A DNA stretch of 20,078 bases, from NCBI GenBank assembly GCA_029862935.1, contig JAOTWK010000022.1:1-20078 (forward strand), read 5' to 3'. Under the pieces are notes generated by a model. The model did not search any database. It was not told the DNA's origin and saw only the letters and a list, made by a program, of their open reading frames with translations. Made by a program: the position numbers and the translations under genes. Origin of the DNA: Gemmatimonadota bacterium (GTDB lineage: Bacteria; Gemmatimonadota; Gemmatimonadetes; Gemmatimonadales; GWC2-71-9). Below are positions 1 through 6,592 of this stretch, one piece after another. The first letter of the stretch is position 1; every line of letters starts with the position of its first letter.

Positions 1-92
1 CTTGCGGCCAGGCCGATACGGTTCATGTTGGCTGTGAGAAGGAGGCATATGGAACTTCGGTCGCCCGCTCGGAGGCACCACAGATGTTGATG
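1..92 (+). promoter_or_regulatory. Leader or end of an upstream frame before the aldolase gene
   Basis: This left-edge stretch has no complete gene. The frame starting at base 1 is open up to a TGA at 88-90, and that TGA shares a base with an ATG at 90-92 (TGATG), which is in frame with the aldolase. An AAGGAGG at 39-45 precedes an ATG at 49 by only 3 nt, giving a possible 13-codon Arg-rich leader peptide ending at the same TGA. A second ribosome-binding site, GGAGG at 71-75, sits 8 nt before the ATG at 84. The edge is therefore either the tail of an upstream gene coupled to the aldolase or simply its leader. The predicted peptide does not look like a conserved protein end, so the leader reading is slightly preferred. 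Confidence 0.25.
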
Positions 93-812
93 GATCGGCC
101 AGGCCGGATGGAACGACGGGAACTCGTGCTCGGCGAGGGTGTGGGCGCGAGCCCGGCGCTCACCATGTGGCAGGCGTTGCTCGACCGTGTTGCGCGGCAC
201 GCCGACTGGCCACGCCCCCTTTTGCTGTGCCACTACGGCGCGCGGCTCAGCCGGAACGGTTTGAACGCCGGAGGATGCGGGAATCTCTCGGCGCGTGCGC
301 GCGACGGCGACGCGATCTACATCACGACGCGCGGCGTGGACAAAGCGTACCTCACCCCGCGGTTCATCCGGCGGCTCACGCTGAAGATCGAAGACGCCTC
401 TCACCGCGGCGTGAGCATCGAGTTTCCGATGCACCGCGCATGCTACCTGGCACGCACATCGATAGGCGCGGTAGTACACACGCACGCACCGGCACTCACC
501 GCCTTACCGCTCCGCGGAATCGACCTCGAAACGGCCCTCCCGGAAATGCCGGCTGCCGTGGGTGGCGTGCAGTGCCGGCCCTACGCCGAAGCTGGATCGG
601 TCGCGCTTGCGGAGTCCGTCGGCAACGCGGTGGGCGACGGTGTCTCACTCATCTTGCTCGAGCGACACGGTGCCGTCGCGGTCGGTGCAGACCTGGGTGA
701 AGCCGTGCGGCGGATGGAGCTCGGCGAGCTCGCCGCCATCACCGTCCTCTTGACCATCGGCGAGGGACGTGACTGGCTACTCAGGCATCGCGAGAAGTTG
801 GAAGGACAATGA
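84..812 (+). CDS. Class II aldolase/adducin-family protein
   Basis: A 242-residue zinc-dependent class II aldolase/adducin-fold protein. The family includes L-fuculose-phosphate and related sugar-phosphate aldolases, L-ribulose-5-phosphate 4-epimerase and methylthioribulose-1-phosphate dehydratase (MtnB). Visible motifs are GNLSAR (66-71), which fits the phosphate-binding region, E113 in SIEFPMH at the position of the catalytic Glu of FucA, the metal pair H132 and H134 in VHTHAP, and the third metal His H195 in LERHG. All key residues are present, so it should be active. The sub-function cannot be fixed: no other methionine-salvage or fucose genes are visible beside it. The first 28 or so residues precede the conserved domain. 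The ATG at 84 has GGAGG 8 nt upstream, and the ATG at 90 is an alternative. The gene ends 12 nt before the end of the convergent M20 gene. Confidence 0.85.
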   Translation: MLMDRPGRMERRELVLGEGVGASPALTMWQALLDRVARHADWPRPLLLCHYGARLSRNGLNAGGCGNLSARARDGDAIYITTRGVDKAYLTPRFIRRLTLKIEDASHRGVSIEFPMHRACYLARTSIGAVVHTHAPALTALPLRGIDLETALPEMPAAVGGVQCRPYAEAGSVALAESVGNAVGDGVSLILLERHGAVAVGADLGEAVRRMELGELAAITVLLTIGEGRDWLLRHREKLEGQ

Positions 813-824
813 GACGCCAGGTGT

Positions 825-2060
825 CTAGTTCTTCGCTAGATAATCGATCACCACCGCCGCCATCACTCTCGCACCCACGAAGATCGACTCTTCGTCAGCC
901 ACGTAGTTGGGGCTGTGGGGCATGCCCACGTAACCCAACTCACTGTTGGACACGCCGAGCCAATACAGCGCACCTGGAATGTGCTGCTGGTACAGCGCGA
1001 AGTCTTCGCTGAAGTAGGGCGTGACGGTATTCGACTCGAGGAGACCGTCCGGCCCCACGACGGAACGAATCGTCTCGAGCGTGGAGCGAACGAGCGCGAC
1101 GTCGTTCGCCATGTCGGGAAGGTAGAGATCTTCGTAGTTGAGCTCGTAGGCGACGCCGTCGAACTCGACCGCCGCCACTGCCAGCTCGATCTCACGTTTG
1201 GCCCGGGCGCGCGCTGTGGGGCTGCCCGCCCGCACCATGCCTCGAACCACCCAGTCGTCGTGATCGGGACGCCGATGCGGTCGGCCGATCATGGCAAGCA
1301 CAACGTCTTCCGGCGCTCCTCCATCGTCCCGACTAGCAGATGACGCGGCCCGCGCGTACGCCGCGGCGGCCTGTTCGAGGTCACCTTCTCCCCGCACGGT
1401 GAGCGTGACCCGGTCGAGGCCGGGCAGCGCGATCCCTTCAGTGCTGCCGATCTGTCCCACCTCTAACGGCGCCGAGTGGTACGCGAAGATCGCCTCTGGC
1501 GCGGGGTCGCTCAGCACACCCTCGTCGATCATCGCCCGAGCGCCACGGATGTTCTCCTCCGCAGGCTGAAAGATGAACTTCACCGTCCCCGCGAGCTGGT
1601 CCCTGACCTCACTCAGCGACTCGGCTAGGGCAAGTCCTACCGTGGTGTGGATGTCGTGACCGCAAATGTGACGCACGCCGGGGGTCTCCGATCTGAAGGG
1701 GACGGGGTCGGGCGCGTTGGAAAACACTGCATCCATGTCCGCTCTAAACGCGACCACTGGACCCGGCTTGGCACCTCGCAAGATGCCCACGACACCGTGC
1801 CCACCGACGCTACTTTGGACTTCCAGGCCGAGCGTGCGCAGCCGCTCCGCCACCACCTCGGCCGTCCGCGCTTCTTGCCCCGAGACTTCGGGATGCCGGT
1901 GAATATCACGCCGAATCTCGATGAGTTCGGTGCGCTGGGCTTCGAGACGGCGATCGATGCGTTCGATGAGAGCCTGCGTTTGCGCGGAACCCGGAGCAGC
2001 CTCCACGGCAATGAGCGACGAAGTGACAAACGCGAGTCTGACAGCCGAGGATGTTCTCAT
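825..2060 (-). CDS. Exported M20 amidohydrolase (HipO/AbgB-like)
   Basis: A 411-residue member of the M20 metallopeptidase family, subgroup of N-acyl amino acid and hippurate amidohydrolases, which cut an acyl group from an amino acid or a similar amide. A Sec-type signal ending near AQT (26-28) predicts export. Metal-site residues are visible: C133 and H135 in HICGHDIH, E168-E169 in QPAEEN, H195 in YHSAP and H382 in MPHSPN. RADMDA (106-111) is also typical. The HRHPE motif (54-58) fits the N-terminal helix of the subgroup. Oddities are an Ile in place of the usual Ala before the metal Cys, and an inserted lid or dimerisation domain (about 200-310) that lacks the usual GGHAAxPH stretch; LTVRGEGDLEQ stands there instead. 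This may change dimerisation or substrate choice. It converges on the aldolase with a 12-nt gap, and its start has only a weak AAGAG ribosome-binding site. Confidence 0.88.
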   Translation of the reverse strand: MRTSSAVRLAFVTSSLIAVEAAPGSAQTQALIERIDRRLEAQRTELIEIRRDIHRHPEVSGQEARTAEVVAERLRTLGLEVQSSVGGHGVVGILRGAKPGPVVAFRADMDAVFSNAPDPVPFRSETPGVRHICGHDIHTTVGLALAESLSEVRDQLAGTVKFIFQPAEENIRGARAMIDEGVLSDPAPEAIFAYHSAPLEVGQIGSTEGIALPGLDRVTLTVRGEGDLEQAAAAYARAASSASRDDGGAPEDVVLAMIGRPHRRPDHDDWVVRGMVRAGSPTARARAKREIELAVAAVEFDGVAYELNYEDLYLPDMANDVALVRSTLETIRSVVGPDGLLESNTVTPYFSEDFALYQQHIPGALYWLGVSNSELGYVGMPHSPNYVADEESIFVGARVMAAVVIDYLAKN

Positions 2061-2147
2061 CGATCTCTTCCCGTGGGTGCTCTGATGGCCGGCGTGCGGG
2101 TAACCGTCATACGATCGGGCAGGTCGGTTGGTTTCGGGGCAACGGAA

Positions 2148-2239
2148 AGAGACGGTCGATGACGCGGTGACACTGGTCTCGTTGTGCGTCGTCTATGTCG
2201 TCGTTGTCGCCTAGTCTTCAGAGTCGTCTGCGTCGTCAG
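2148..2239. repeat. Short-period repeat block (10-nt then 9-nt units)
   Basis: The 201-nt spacer 2061-2261 between two minus-strand genes holds no convincing gene. From 2151 there are two degenerate 10-nt units beginning GACGGTCGAT and GACGCGGTGA. From 2186 come six consecutive 9-nt units built on GTCGTC: GCGTCGTCT, ATGTCGTCG, TTGTCGCCT, AGTCTTCAG, AGTCGTCTG and CGTCGTCAG. The same unit types recur at 4645-4724, 12648-12753 and 14277-14353. The block lies just downstream of the minus-strand gene ending at 2262 and upstream of the M20 gene, where it could affect transcript ends or be a tolerated intergenic element. Confidence 0.6.
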
Positions 2240-2261
2240 TACCTCTGATCCAACCCGATCC

Positions 2262-3278
2262 CTACCGCCGAATGCTCGGCCGCGATGTCTCGAGAATGAT
2301 CCGAGGACCAGGACGGCGGCCTTGATTCGCGGCAGTCGCGCGGCGCACTTCGGCATCCCACGCCTCGAGCGCCGCTTGATTGGCCGCCACGTTTTGGGGA
2401 AGGGGTTTGCCGGGTCGCTTCTCGAAGAAGCCGATGATGCCCGCCGCGCTGAAGGCCACCGCGAGGGCCACACGCGGACCGTCGCGATCGGTGAACGCGG
2501 GCATCACGAACCACGACAGGGTAGCCGCACCCAAGCCCAATCCCAGCCGCACCAACGCAGGCTTCACGGGGCTTCGCTCTGGGAGCAGCGTCGGTTGTGG
2601 GGGCAGCGTCTGCGTGCCGACGCTCGAGCGCTCGAGACGAACCGGGACATCGAGGATGCGCCGGACTCTCCCGTCTCCGCTCAATGATGCAAAGCTCCAG
2701 ACGTAGAGCCCACTCGCAAGCGTCGCATCTCGCGCACCCGCCCCGTCCCACGTGACCGAGAGACTGTCTGTCACCCGCCTGTCGTGCAGCGTTCGGACGA
2801 CCTCCCCGTTGGACCGTTCGATCCGAACCCGGACGACGTGCGGTCCGCTGGGAATGACGCGCGCAGTGAGCCCGCCGCGTCCCGGCTCGAATCTCGCCCG
2901 TCGTGGGACGTCTACCGACACGGCCGGTGTTGCATATCGCACGGCGTCGTAGGCCCGCGTGACGTCCGGCGGGAACACGAGCGGGTCGAGCCGGTATCGC
3001 GGCTCGCGCAACACGATCCGGCGGAACGCCGCGCGCGACGAGTCCTGTCGGTTGCGGTAGAATTCCGCCGCGCCCAGATAGGCTTCGGTCGAGAGCACTT
3101 CGGTATCGGGAAGATCTCGTGAGGCAAGCGCCAGTCGGAGGAGTCGCGCGGCGGCCTCCATCTCGAGCGCTCGATACGCCGTGAGCCCCTGATCTCGGAG
3201 CTCGGGACCCGTCTGCGCGGGCGCGGGCGCCACCCAGGTGGCCACGAAGAGGACCACGAGGAGCCCGCGTCGGCTCAC
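2262..3278 (-). CDS. Exported TPR/FlgD-like protein, kinase partner
   Basis: A 338-residue protein of unknown function. It starts with a signal peptide (cleavage near APAQT, 19-23), followed by a helical region (about 25-110) with TPR-like spacing, where short helices flank LRLALASRD and FRRIVLREPRY. Residues 120-205 look like a FlgD-type Ig fold: VTWDGAGARD followed by LASGLYVWSF is the usual signature of that fold. Two hydrophobic segments (about 241-261 and 269-286) suggest a C-terminal membrane hairpin. The start codon GTG shares four bases (GTGA) with the stop of the upstream Ser/Thr kinase gene, so the two are translationally coupled and probably work together, for instance as a membrane sensor or a substrate of the kinase. 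That role is inference from position. No enzyme motif is seen. Confidence 0.75.
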   Translation of the reverse strand: MSRRGLLVVLFVATWVAPAPAQTGPELRDQGLTAYRALEMEAAARLLRLALASRDLPDTEVLSTEAYLGAAEFYRNRQDSSRAAFRRIVLREPRYRLDPLVFPPDVTRAYDAVRYATPAVSVDVPRRARFEPGRGGLTARVIPSGPHVVRVRIERSNGEVVRTLHDRRVTDSLSVTWDGAGARDATLASGLYVWSFASLSGDGRVRRILDVPVRLERSSVGTQTLPPQPTLLPERSPVKPALVRLGLGLGAATLSWFVMPAFTDRDGPRVALAVAFSAAGIIGFFEKRPGKPLPQNVAANQAALEAWDAEVRRATAANQGRRPGPRIILETSRPSIRR

Positions 3279-4561
3279 GGCTCGGGCCGCAACACGATAT
3301 CGGTGAGCCGGAGTTCCTGTCCCGGAGTCAACTCGACGCGTCGCTCGAATGTTACGTACCCCTCCCGTTCGACTCGCACGACGTGTGGACCGGCCCCAAG
3401 GGGGAGATTGAGCGCGGGCGTGTTTCCAGCATAACTCCCGTCAATATACAACTCGCCCCACGGGTCGGCGCTAATCCACACATGCCCGACTTCCGCGGCA
3501 GCAGACGCTCGCTCGCCACCAAAGAGACCGAGGCTGCCGACCGGGGTAAACGATAGCACAGCCCACGTGGCCAGAGCGCCAGCCGCTGCGCTCACCGCCA
3601 GTGGCAGGTACCGCCGGCTGCCACGCTGGCGCGAACGGACCGGAACACGCTCGGTGATGGCCTCGCTCACTTCTGTCGACACGCGCGGTTCTGGCGCCCG
3701 AGGCGGACGCCGACCCCCGATCGCCGACAGGAAATCGACCACCGAATCAAACCGCTCCTCTGGCTCCTTGCTCATCGCGCGCACGACACCTTCGACCAGA
3801 GGCTCAGGCAGATCGGAGAGGAACTCGGAGAGGAGGGGCGGCGGCGTCGTGCAGTGCATCTGGATGATGTCGGCTACCGTCTCCGCTTCGAACGGATGCC
3901 TACCCGTGAGCAACTCGAACACCACCACCGCGAGCGAATACTGATCCGATCGACCGTCAAGTGATCGGCCGAAGAGTTGCTCGGGGGACATGTATGCCGG
4001 CGTGCCGATCGTGCCCCCGGTTTGGGTGAGTTTGGCATCGGGGACTTTGGCCACACCAAAATCGCACACGTACGCCCAATTGCTCTCGTCCAGCATGATG
4101 TTCGCGGGCTTCATGTCACGGTGGACCACGCCCCGCCGATGGGCGTAGTCGAGCGCGCTCGCTGTCTGCTCGGCAAGACTCAGCACGCTCAACCGGCTCA
4201 GCCGACCAACCTCGCGCAGGGTCTCCGACAACGAGCTGCCGTTGATGTACTTCATGGTGTACCACAGGAACCCCGGCGCCTCGCCGAACCGGTGAATCGC
4301 AGCGATGTGCGGGTGCTCTAACGAAGCGGCAATCTGCGCTTCATGGCGGAATCGATCCGACGCCGACTTCTCCAGCGCCAGCGAGAGCGGGAAGATCTTG
4401 AGCGCTACCGGACGCTTGAGGGTAAGCTCCTCAGCAAGAAATACCACGGACATGCCCCCGCGTCCGAGCAACCGGTCGATCTGGTACTCGTCCCCGAGCG
4501 CTGCCCGGACGGCAGCTTCGATCTCTTCAATCGCGGTCTGGCTGGACTGTGAATCGGTCAT
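3275..4561 (-). CDS. Membrane Ser/Thr protein kinase with PEGA domain
   Basis: A 428-residue Hanks-type (PknB-like) Ser/Thr kinase. In order: the glycine loop GRGGMS (33-38), the ATP lysine K55 in VALK, E74 in helix C, the catalytic loop HRDMKPAN (147-154), DFG (167-169) and the activation/P+1 segment GTPAYMSPEQ (186-195). All catalytic residues are present. A basic linker (about 280-317) leads to one transmembrane helix (about 319-340). The last 70 residues (359-428) form a PEGA domain, with VWISADPWGELYIDG and GPHVVRVEREGY as its typical repeats, expected outside the inner membrane. It signals by phosphorylating Ser/Thr on partners, probably in response to an envelope cue. Its 3' end overlaps the next gene by GTGA. 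No strong ribosome-binding site is visible before the ATG. The gene diverges from the lipoprotein gene across a repeat-rich spacer. Confidence 0.93.
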   Translation of the reverse strand: MTDSQSSQTAIEEIEAAVRAALGDEYQIDRLLGRGGMSVVFLAEELTLKRPVALKIFPLSLALEKSASDRFRHEAQIAASLEHPHIAAIHRFGEAPGFLWYTMKYINGSSLSETLREVGRLSRLSVLSLAEQTASALDYAHRRGVVHRDMKPANIMLDESNWAYVCDFGVAKVPDAKLTQTGGTIGTPAYMSPEQLFGRSLDGRSDQYSLAVVVFELLTGRHPFEAETVADIIQMHCTTPPPLLSEFLSDLPEPLVEGVVRAMSKEPEERFDSVVDFLSAIGGRRPPRAPEPRVSTEVSEAITERVPVRSRQRGSRRYLPLAVSAAAGALATWAVLSFTPVGSLGLFGGERASAAAEVGHVWISADPWGELYIDGSYAGNTPALNLPLGAGPHVVRVEREGYVTFERRVELTPGQELRLTDIVLRPEP

Positions 4562-4611
4562 GCTGGGTCAGCACACCCCGTGGGAGATGGGATAGACAAA
4601 ACTAATGGTTT

Positions 4612-4760
4612 GGCTTTCAGCTATCAGCCGTCAGCTGTGGGTCAGACGGTCCAGGACGGTCAAAGACGGTCCGGGACGGATGGAGACGGGACGATAGGTC
4701 GTCTGAGTCGTCTCCATCGTCCTCAGCTCCCTCCCCCCTCCCCTTCTCCCCCCTCCGCAG
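4612..4760. repeat. Composite repeat: 7-nt, 10-nt, 9-nt and C-rich units
   Basis: This block fills most of the spacer between the divergent kinase and lipoprotein genes. Reading along +, there are 7-nt units at 4612-4639 (GGCTTTC, AGCTATC, AGCCGTC, AGCTGTG) and then five exact-period 10-nt units at 4645-4694 (GACGGTCCAG, GACGGTCAAA, GACGGTCCGG, GACGGATGGA, GACGGGACGA). Next are 9-nt units at 4698-4724 (GTCGTCTGA, GTCGTCTCC, ATCGTCCTC), then a C-rich tract at 4727-4756. It is the most complete copy of the element in the window. The 13-base TTCAGCTATCAGC at 4616-4628 recurs exactly at 5678-5690, so the lipoprotein gene is flanked by it. Confidence 0.75.
4673..4723. other. Long hairpin within the composite repeat
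   Basis: Bases 4679-4688 (GATGGAGACG) pair perfectly with 4709-4718 (CGTCTCCATC). Past a single-base bulge at 4678 the pairing continues with 4673-4677 against 4719-4723, for about 15 bp in all and a 20-nt loop. No T-run follows on either strand, so it is not a standard terminator. It arises from the GACGG units meeting the CGTC units of the same element, and it lies between two divergent start codons. Confidence 0.5.
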
Positions 4761-4786
4761 GCCATGTTTCGCCCAGGAGGTACGTC

Positions 4787-5653
4787 ATGCCACACCGTCT
4801 TACCCTACTCGCGCTCCTCGTGCTCCTCGCTCTCCCGGCTTGCGGAGGCACACGTGCCCCGGCGCCACCGTCACCCGATGCCGCCGTGCTCCTGCGCCTG
4901 GCGCCGCCAGTCGGCCAAGTTTCACGGTACCAGGGAATCATCGAGACCACCATGGAAATGCCCGATATGCCCATGATGGCCTCACCCACCACCGTGCGGC
5001 AAACGGTGCACTCGACCCAGACCGTGCTCGCCGCCGATGGTGACACACGCCATCTCACCGTCATCATCGATTCGGTCGCAATCGACGCCCCCGGGGTGTT
5101 CGGCATGATGGGTCAGTCGGCGCTGATGATGGAGGGACTCACCCAACGCATTGCGATGACGACCCGCGGCGAAATCGTGAGCAGCGAAATCGAGGATTCG
5201 ACACTGACTACGGAGCTGCGGCAGGCTATGGGAACCGTCCAGGACGTGGTGAGCGGGCTATCGCTCGAGTTGCCGGCGGAGCCGGTGTCGTGGGGAGCGA
5301 CTTGGAGGGTACCCGTCGAAAAGAGCGTTCCGCTCGGCAACATCGGCAGCATGAATCAGTCGATGGAGTTCACCTACCGGTTCGAGCGGCTCGAGCTTCG
5401 CGATGGTGCGAGACACGCGATGCTCGCGTTCTCCGGACCAATCCGCCAGACGATGCGCTCCGACTCGACCGCGTCCATGCAGTTGGAGATGGAGCTCGAA
5501 GGGGAATTCACGGGACAGATGGATCTGAACATCGACGCAGGTCGCGTGGAAGCAATGCAGGCGACCATGGGATTCGACGGCTTCATGACCGCGATGGAAC
5601 AGGACATCACGATGGTGATGACGATGAAGATGGAGCAGGCGCTGGTTCCCTGA
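4787..5653 (+). CDS. Methionine-rich lipoprotein of unknown function
   Basis: A 288-residue predicted lipoprotein. The start is set at the ATG at 4787 because AGGAGG (4775-4780) lies 6 nt before it and the peptide begins with a clean signal: MPHRLT, a run of Leu/Ala, then LPAC with the lipid-bearing Cys at residue 19. An upstream in-frame ATG at 4580 would read through the repeat block and is rejected. The mature part is rich in beta-strand-like Thr/Val segments and unusually rich in Met: 26 of about 270 residues, including MEMPDMPMM near residues 50-58 and MVMTMKM near the end. No catalytic motif is seen. The layout resembles large envelope lipoproteins annotated only as DUFs, such as the DUF6263 type, but that link is weak. 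It is transcribed away from the kinase gene. Confidence 0.8.
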   Translation: MPHRLTLLALLVLLALPACGGTRAPAPPSPDAAVLLRLAPPVGQVSRYQGIIETTMEMPDMPMMASPTTVRQTVHSTQTVLAADGDTRHLTVIIDSVAIDAPGVFGMMGQSALMMEGLTQRIAMTTRGEIVSSEIEDSTLTTELRQAMGTVQDVVSGLSLELPAEPVSWGATWRVPVEKSVPLGNIGSMNQSMEFTYRFERLELRDGARHAMLAFSGPIRQTMRSDSTASMQLEMELEGEFTGQMDLNIDAGRVEAMQATMGFDGFMTAMEQDITMVMTMKMEQALVP

Positions 5654-5788
5654 CAGGTGGGCCGTTAGCCGTCAGCCTTCAGCTATCAGCTACTGCCGCC
5701 CAGCCGCTGTCGCGGCGGCGATGAACGACAAGGGCGATGGAAGACGATGAGAAGGCGATGATCACTGCCGCGTTGCCGCCCTGGCGGT

Positions 5789-5860
5789 GCTCCTCTGCCC
5801 CCTCTGCCCCTCCTGCCCCTCCTGCCCTCCCTGCGCCTCTGTCTTCTCCTGCCGCCGCTC
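5789..5860. repeat. C-rich 9-nt tandem array
   Basis: Eight consecutive 9-nt units run without a break in register: GCTCCTCTG, CCCCCTCTG, CCCCTCCTG, CCCCTCCTG, CCCTCCCTG, CGCCTCTGT, CTTCTCCTG and CCGCCGCTC. The same unit CCCCTCCTG recurs at 14367-14375 after the 10-nt units there. The minus strand is a polypurine G-rich tract. Confidence 0.75.
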
Positions 5861-5962
5861 CATCTAGGGCAGACTCAACGACGCTCTCCCGCGAAGGCCA
5901 AGCACGAGGGCGTTCTCGATCGCGGGGTCCATCCCAGGATTCACGACCCATTGAACGTTCGG

Positions 5963-6110
5963 CTTCGGCCGTCATTGATCTCAACGGTCCCTCTTCCGGC
6001 ACCGCGGACGCTCTGAGGCGGGCATGATGAGCTCCAGCATCTTCGACCGTCGTTGACCGTTCTGGACTTTCTTGGGCCGTCCTTGATCTCAACCGCCCCT
6101 CTTCCGGCCC
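5963..6110. repeat. 40-nt imperfect direct repeat with 10-nt substructure
   Basis: Bases 5963-6002 and 6071-6110 match at 35 of 40 positions, with starts 108 nt apart. Both contain TTGATCTCAAC and CTCTTCCGGC. From 6041 the sequence falls into seven 10-nt blocks (CTTCGACCGT, CGTTGACCGT, TCTGGACTTT, CTTGGGCCGT and so on). These are the reverse complement of the GACGGTCNNN units seen at 4645 and 14277, so the element occurs in both orientations. Confidence 0.7.
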
Positions 6111-6141
6111 TGCGGCCGGTCGATTAGCTTGTTTCAGCGTT

Positions 6142-6215
6142 CGGTGCACCAGGTGAGTGCACCGCTAGGGACCAGCACTGTAAGGGGATCTGGCACTTGC
6201 GCGGATCCCCTTTTT
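6142..6215 (+). ncRNA. Candidate small RNA or leader: two hairpins, last a terminator
   Basis: Bases 6142-6149 (CGGTGCAC) pair perfectly with 6157-6164 (GTGCACCG) across a 7-nt loop. Eighteen nt further on is a textbook intrinsic terminator (6182-6215). No open frame of note covers the pair, and the last upstream gene ends 490 nt away, so the terminator probably serves a transcript starting nearby. A short RNA starting around 6110-6140 is the simplest reading. Alternatives are the far end of the lipoprotein transcript, or an attenuated long leader of the cold-shock gene that starts at 6361. No promoter could be identified with confidence. Confidence 0.35.
6182..6215 (+). terminator. Intrinsic terminator
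   Basis: A perfect 9-bp stem, AAGGGGATC (6182-6190) with GATCCCCTT (6204-6212), encloses a 13-nt loop and runs into TTTTT at 6211-6215. It is the clearest rho-independent terminator in the window and acts on + strand transcription. GCGGATCCCC at 6201-6210 is repeated exactly at 6232-6241. Confidence 0.85.
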
Positions 6216-6360
6216 GCTCGTATCCCCGCCTGCGGATCCCCCTGGGGCTCACCGTCGGCAGCGCGACGCGGACGCACCTTCCGCGCAGAACGGATGCACG
6301 ATCGGCTGGTACGGTACACCCGGACTCCGACGTACATCACCACGGCACAGGAGTACGGCA

Positions 6361-6573
6361 ATGCGTGTAAGCGGCACAGTCAAGTGGTTCAACGAGCGCA
6401 AGGGCTTTGGATTCCTCACCCGTGACGACGGGGAAAAAGACTGTTTCGTGCACCACAGCGCGATTCAGGGCTCGGGCTTCAAGACCCTGCGTGAGGGCGA
6501 GCGTGTGGAGTTCGACGTCGTGGAGGGCCAGAAAGGCCCGGCGGCCGAGAACGTCACGAAGGCGGGCGAGTAA
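6361..6573 (+). CDS. Cold-shock domain protein
   Basis: A 70-residue single-domain CspA-family protein that binds single-stranded RNA and DNA and loosens RNA structure. It has the opening [11 protein letters not shown] typical of the family, RNP1-type KGFGFL (14-19) and RNP2-type CFVHHSAI (28-35). The length is standard. The ATG at 6361 follows AGGAG (6349-6353) by 7 nt; an upstream in-frame ATG at 6214 lies at the terminator and is rejected. The 145 nt between that terminator and the start form a long potential leader, as is common for cold-shock genes, whose leaders often control translation by temperature. The next gene is rpsU, after a strong hairpin. Confidence 0.95.
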   Translation: MRVSGTVKWFNERKGFGFLTRDDGEKDCFVHHSAIQGSGFKTLREGERVEFDVVEGQKGPAAENVTKAGE

Positions 6574-6592
6574 GCTGCGCTCTCTGACGAAC

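Larger units (their letters stand above)
5654..6130. repeat. Gene-free repeat region downstream of the lipoprotein gene
   Basis: I see no gene in these 477 nt; the frames open here are Arg/Ser/Pro-rich and read straight through repeats. It begins with 7-nt units at 5664-5691 (GTTAGCC, GTCAGCC, TTCAGCT, ATCAGCT). CGATG-containing units spaced about 10 nt follow at about 5719-5762. A C-rich array of eight 9-nt units occupies 5789-5860. Finally there are 10-nt units in the opposite orientation (NNNGACCGTC type) at 5963-6002 and 6041-6110. It is the longest non-coding stretch in the window and looks like several copies or fragments of the composite element placed next to each other. Confidence 0.65.

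Noticed and set aside
2184..2687. 167-residue + strand frame over the end of the TPR/FlgD-like gene
   Set aside because: It starts inside the 9-nt repeat array and is otherwise a shadow of the minus-strand gene, whose signal peptide and coupling are convincing.
4645..4724. CRISPR-like array
   Set aside because: Units are 9-10 nt with no constant repeat of 25-40 nt and no spacers, and no cas genes are present.
4580..4786. N-terminal extension of the lipoprotein to the ATG at 4580
   Set aside because: It would translate the composite repeat and bury the lipoprotein signal; the ATG at 4787 has AGGAGG and begins the signal.
5679..6149. Open frames on both strands in the lipoprotein-csp spacer
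   Set aside because: They translate the periodic repeats into low-complexity Ala/Pro/Ser/Arg and have no ribosome-binding site or family resemblance.
5654..6360. tRNA or insertion sequence remnant in the long spacer
   Set aside because: No cloverleaf, no terminal inverted repeats with target duplication and no transposase fragment were found; short-period repeats and hairpins account for the structure.
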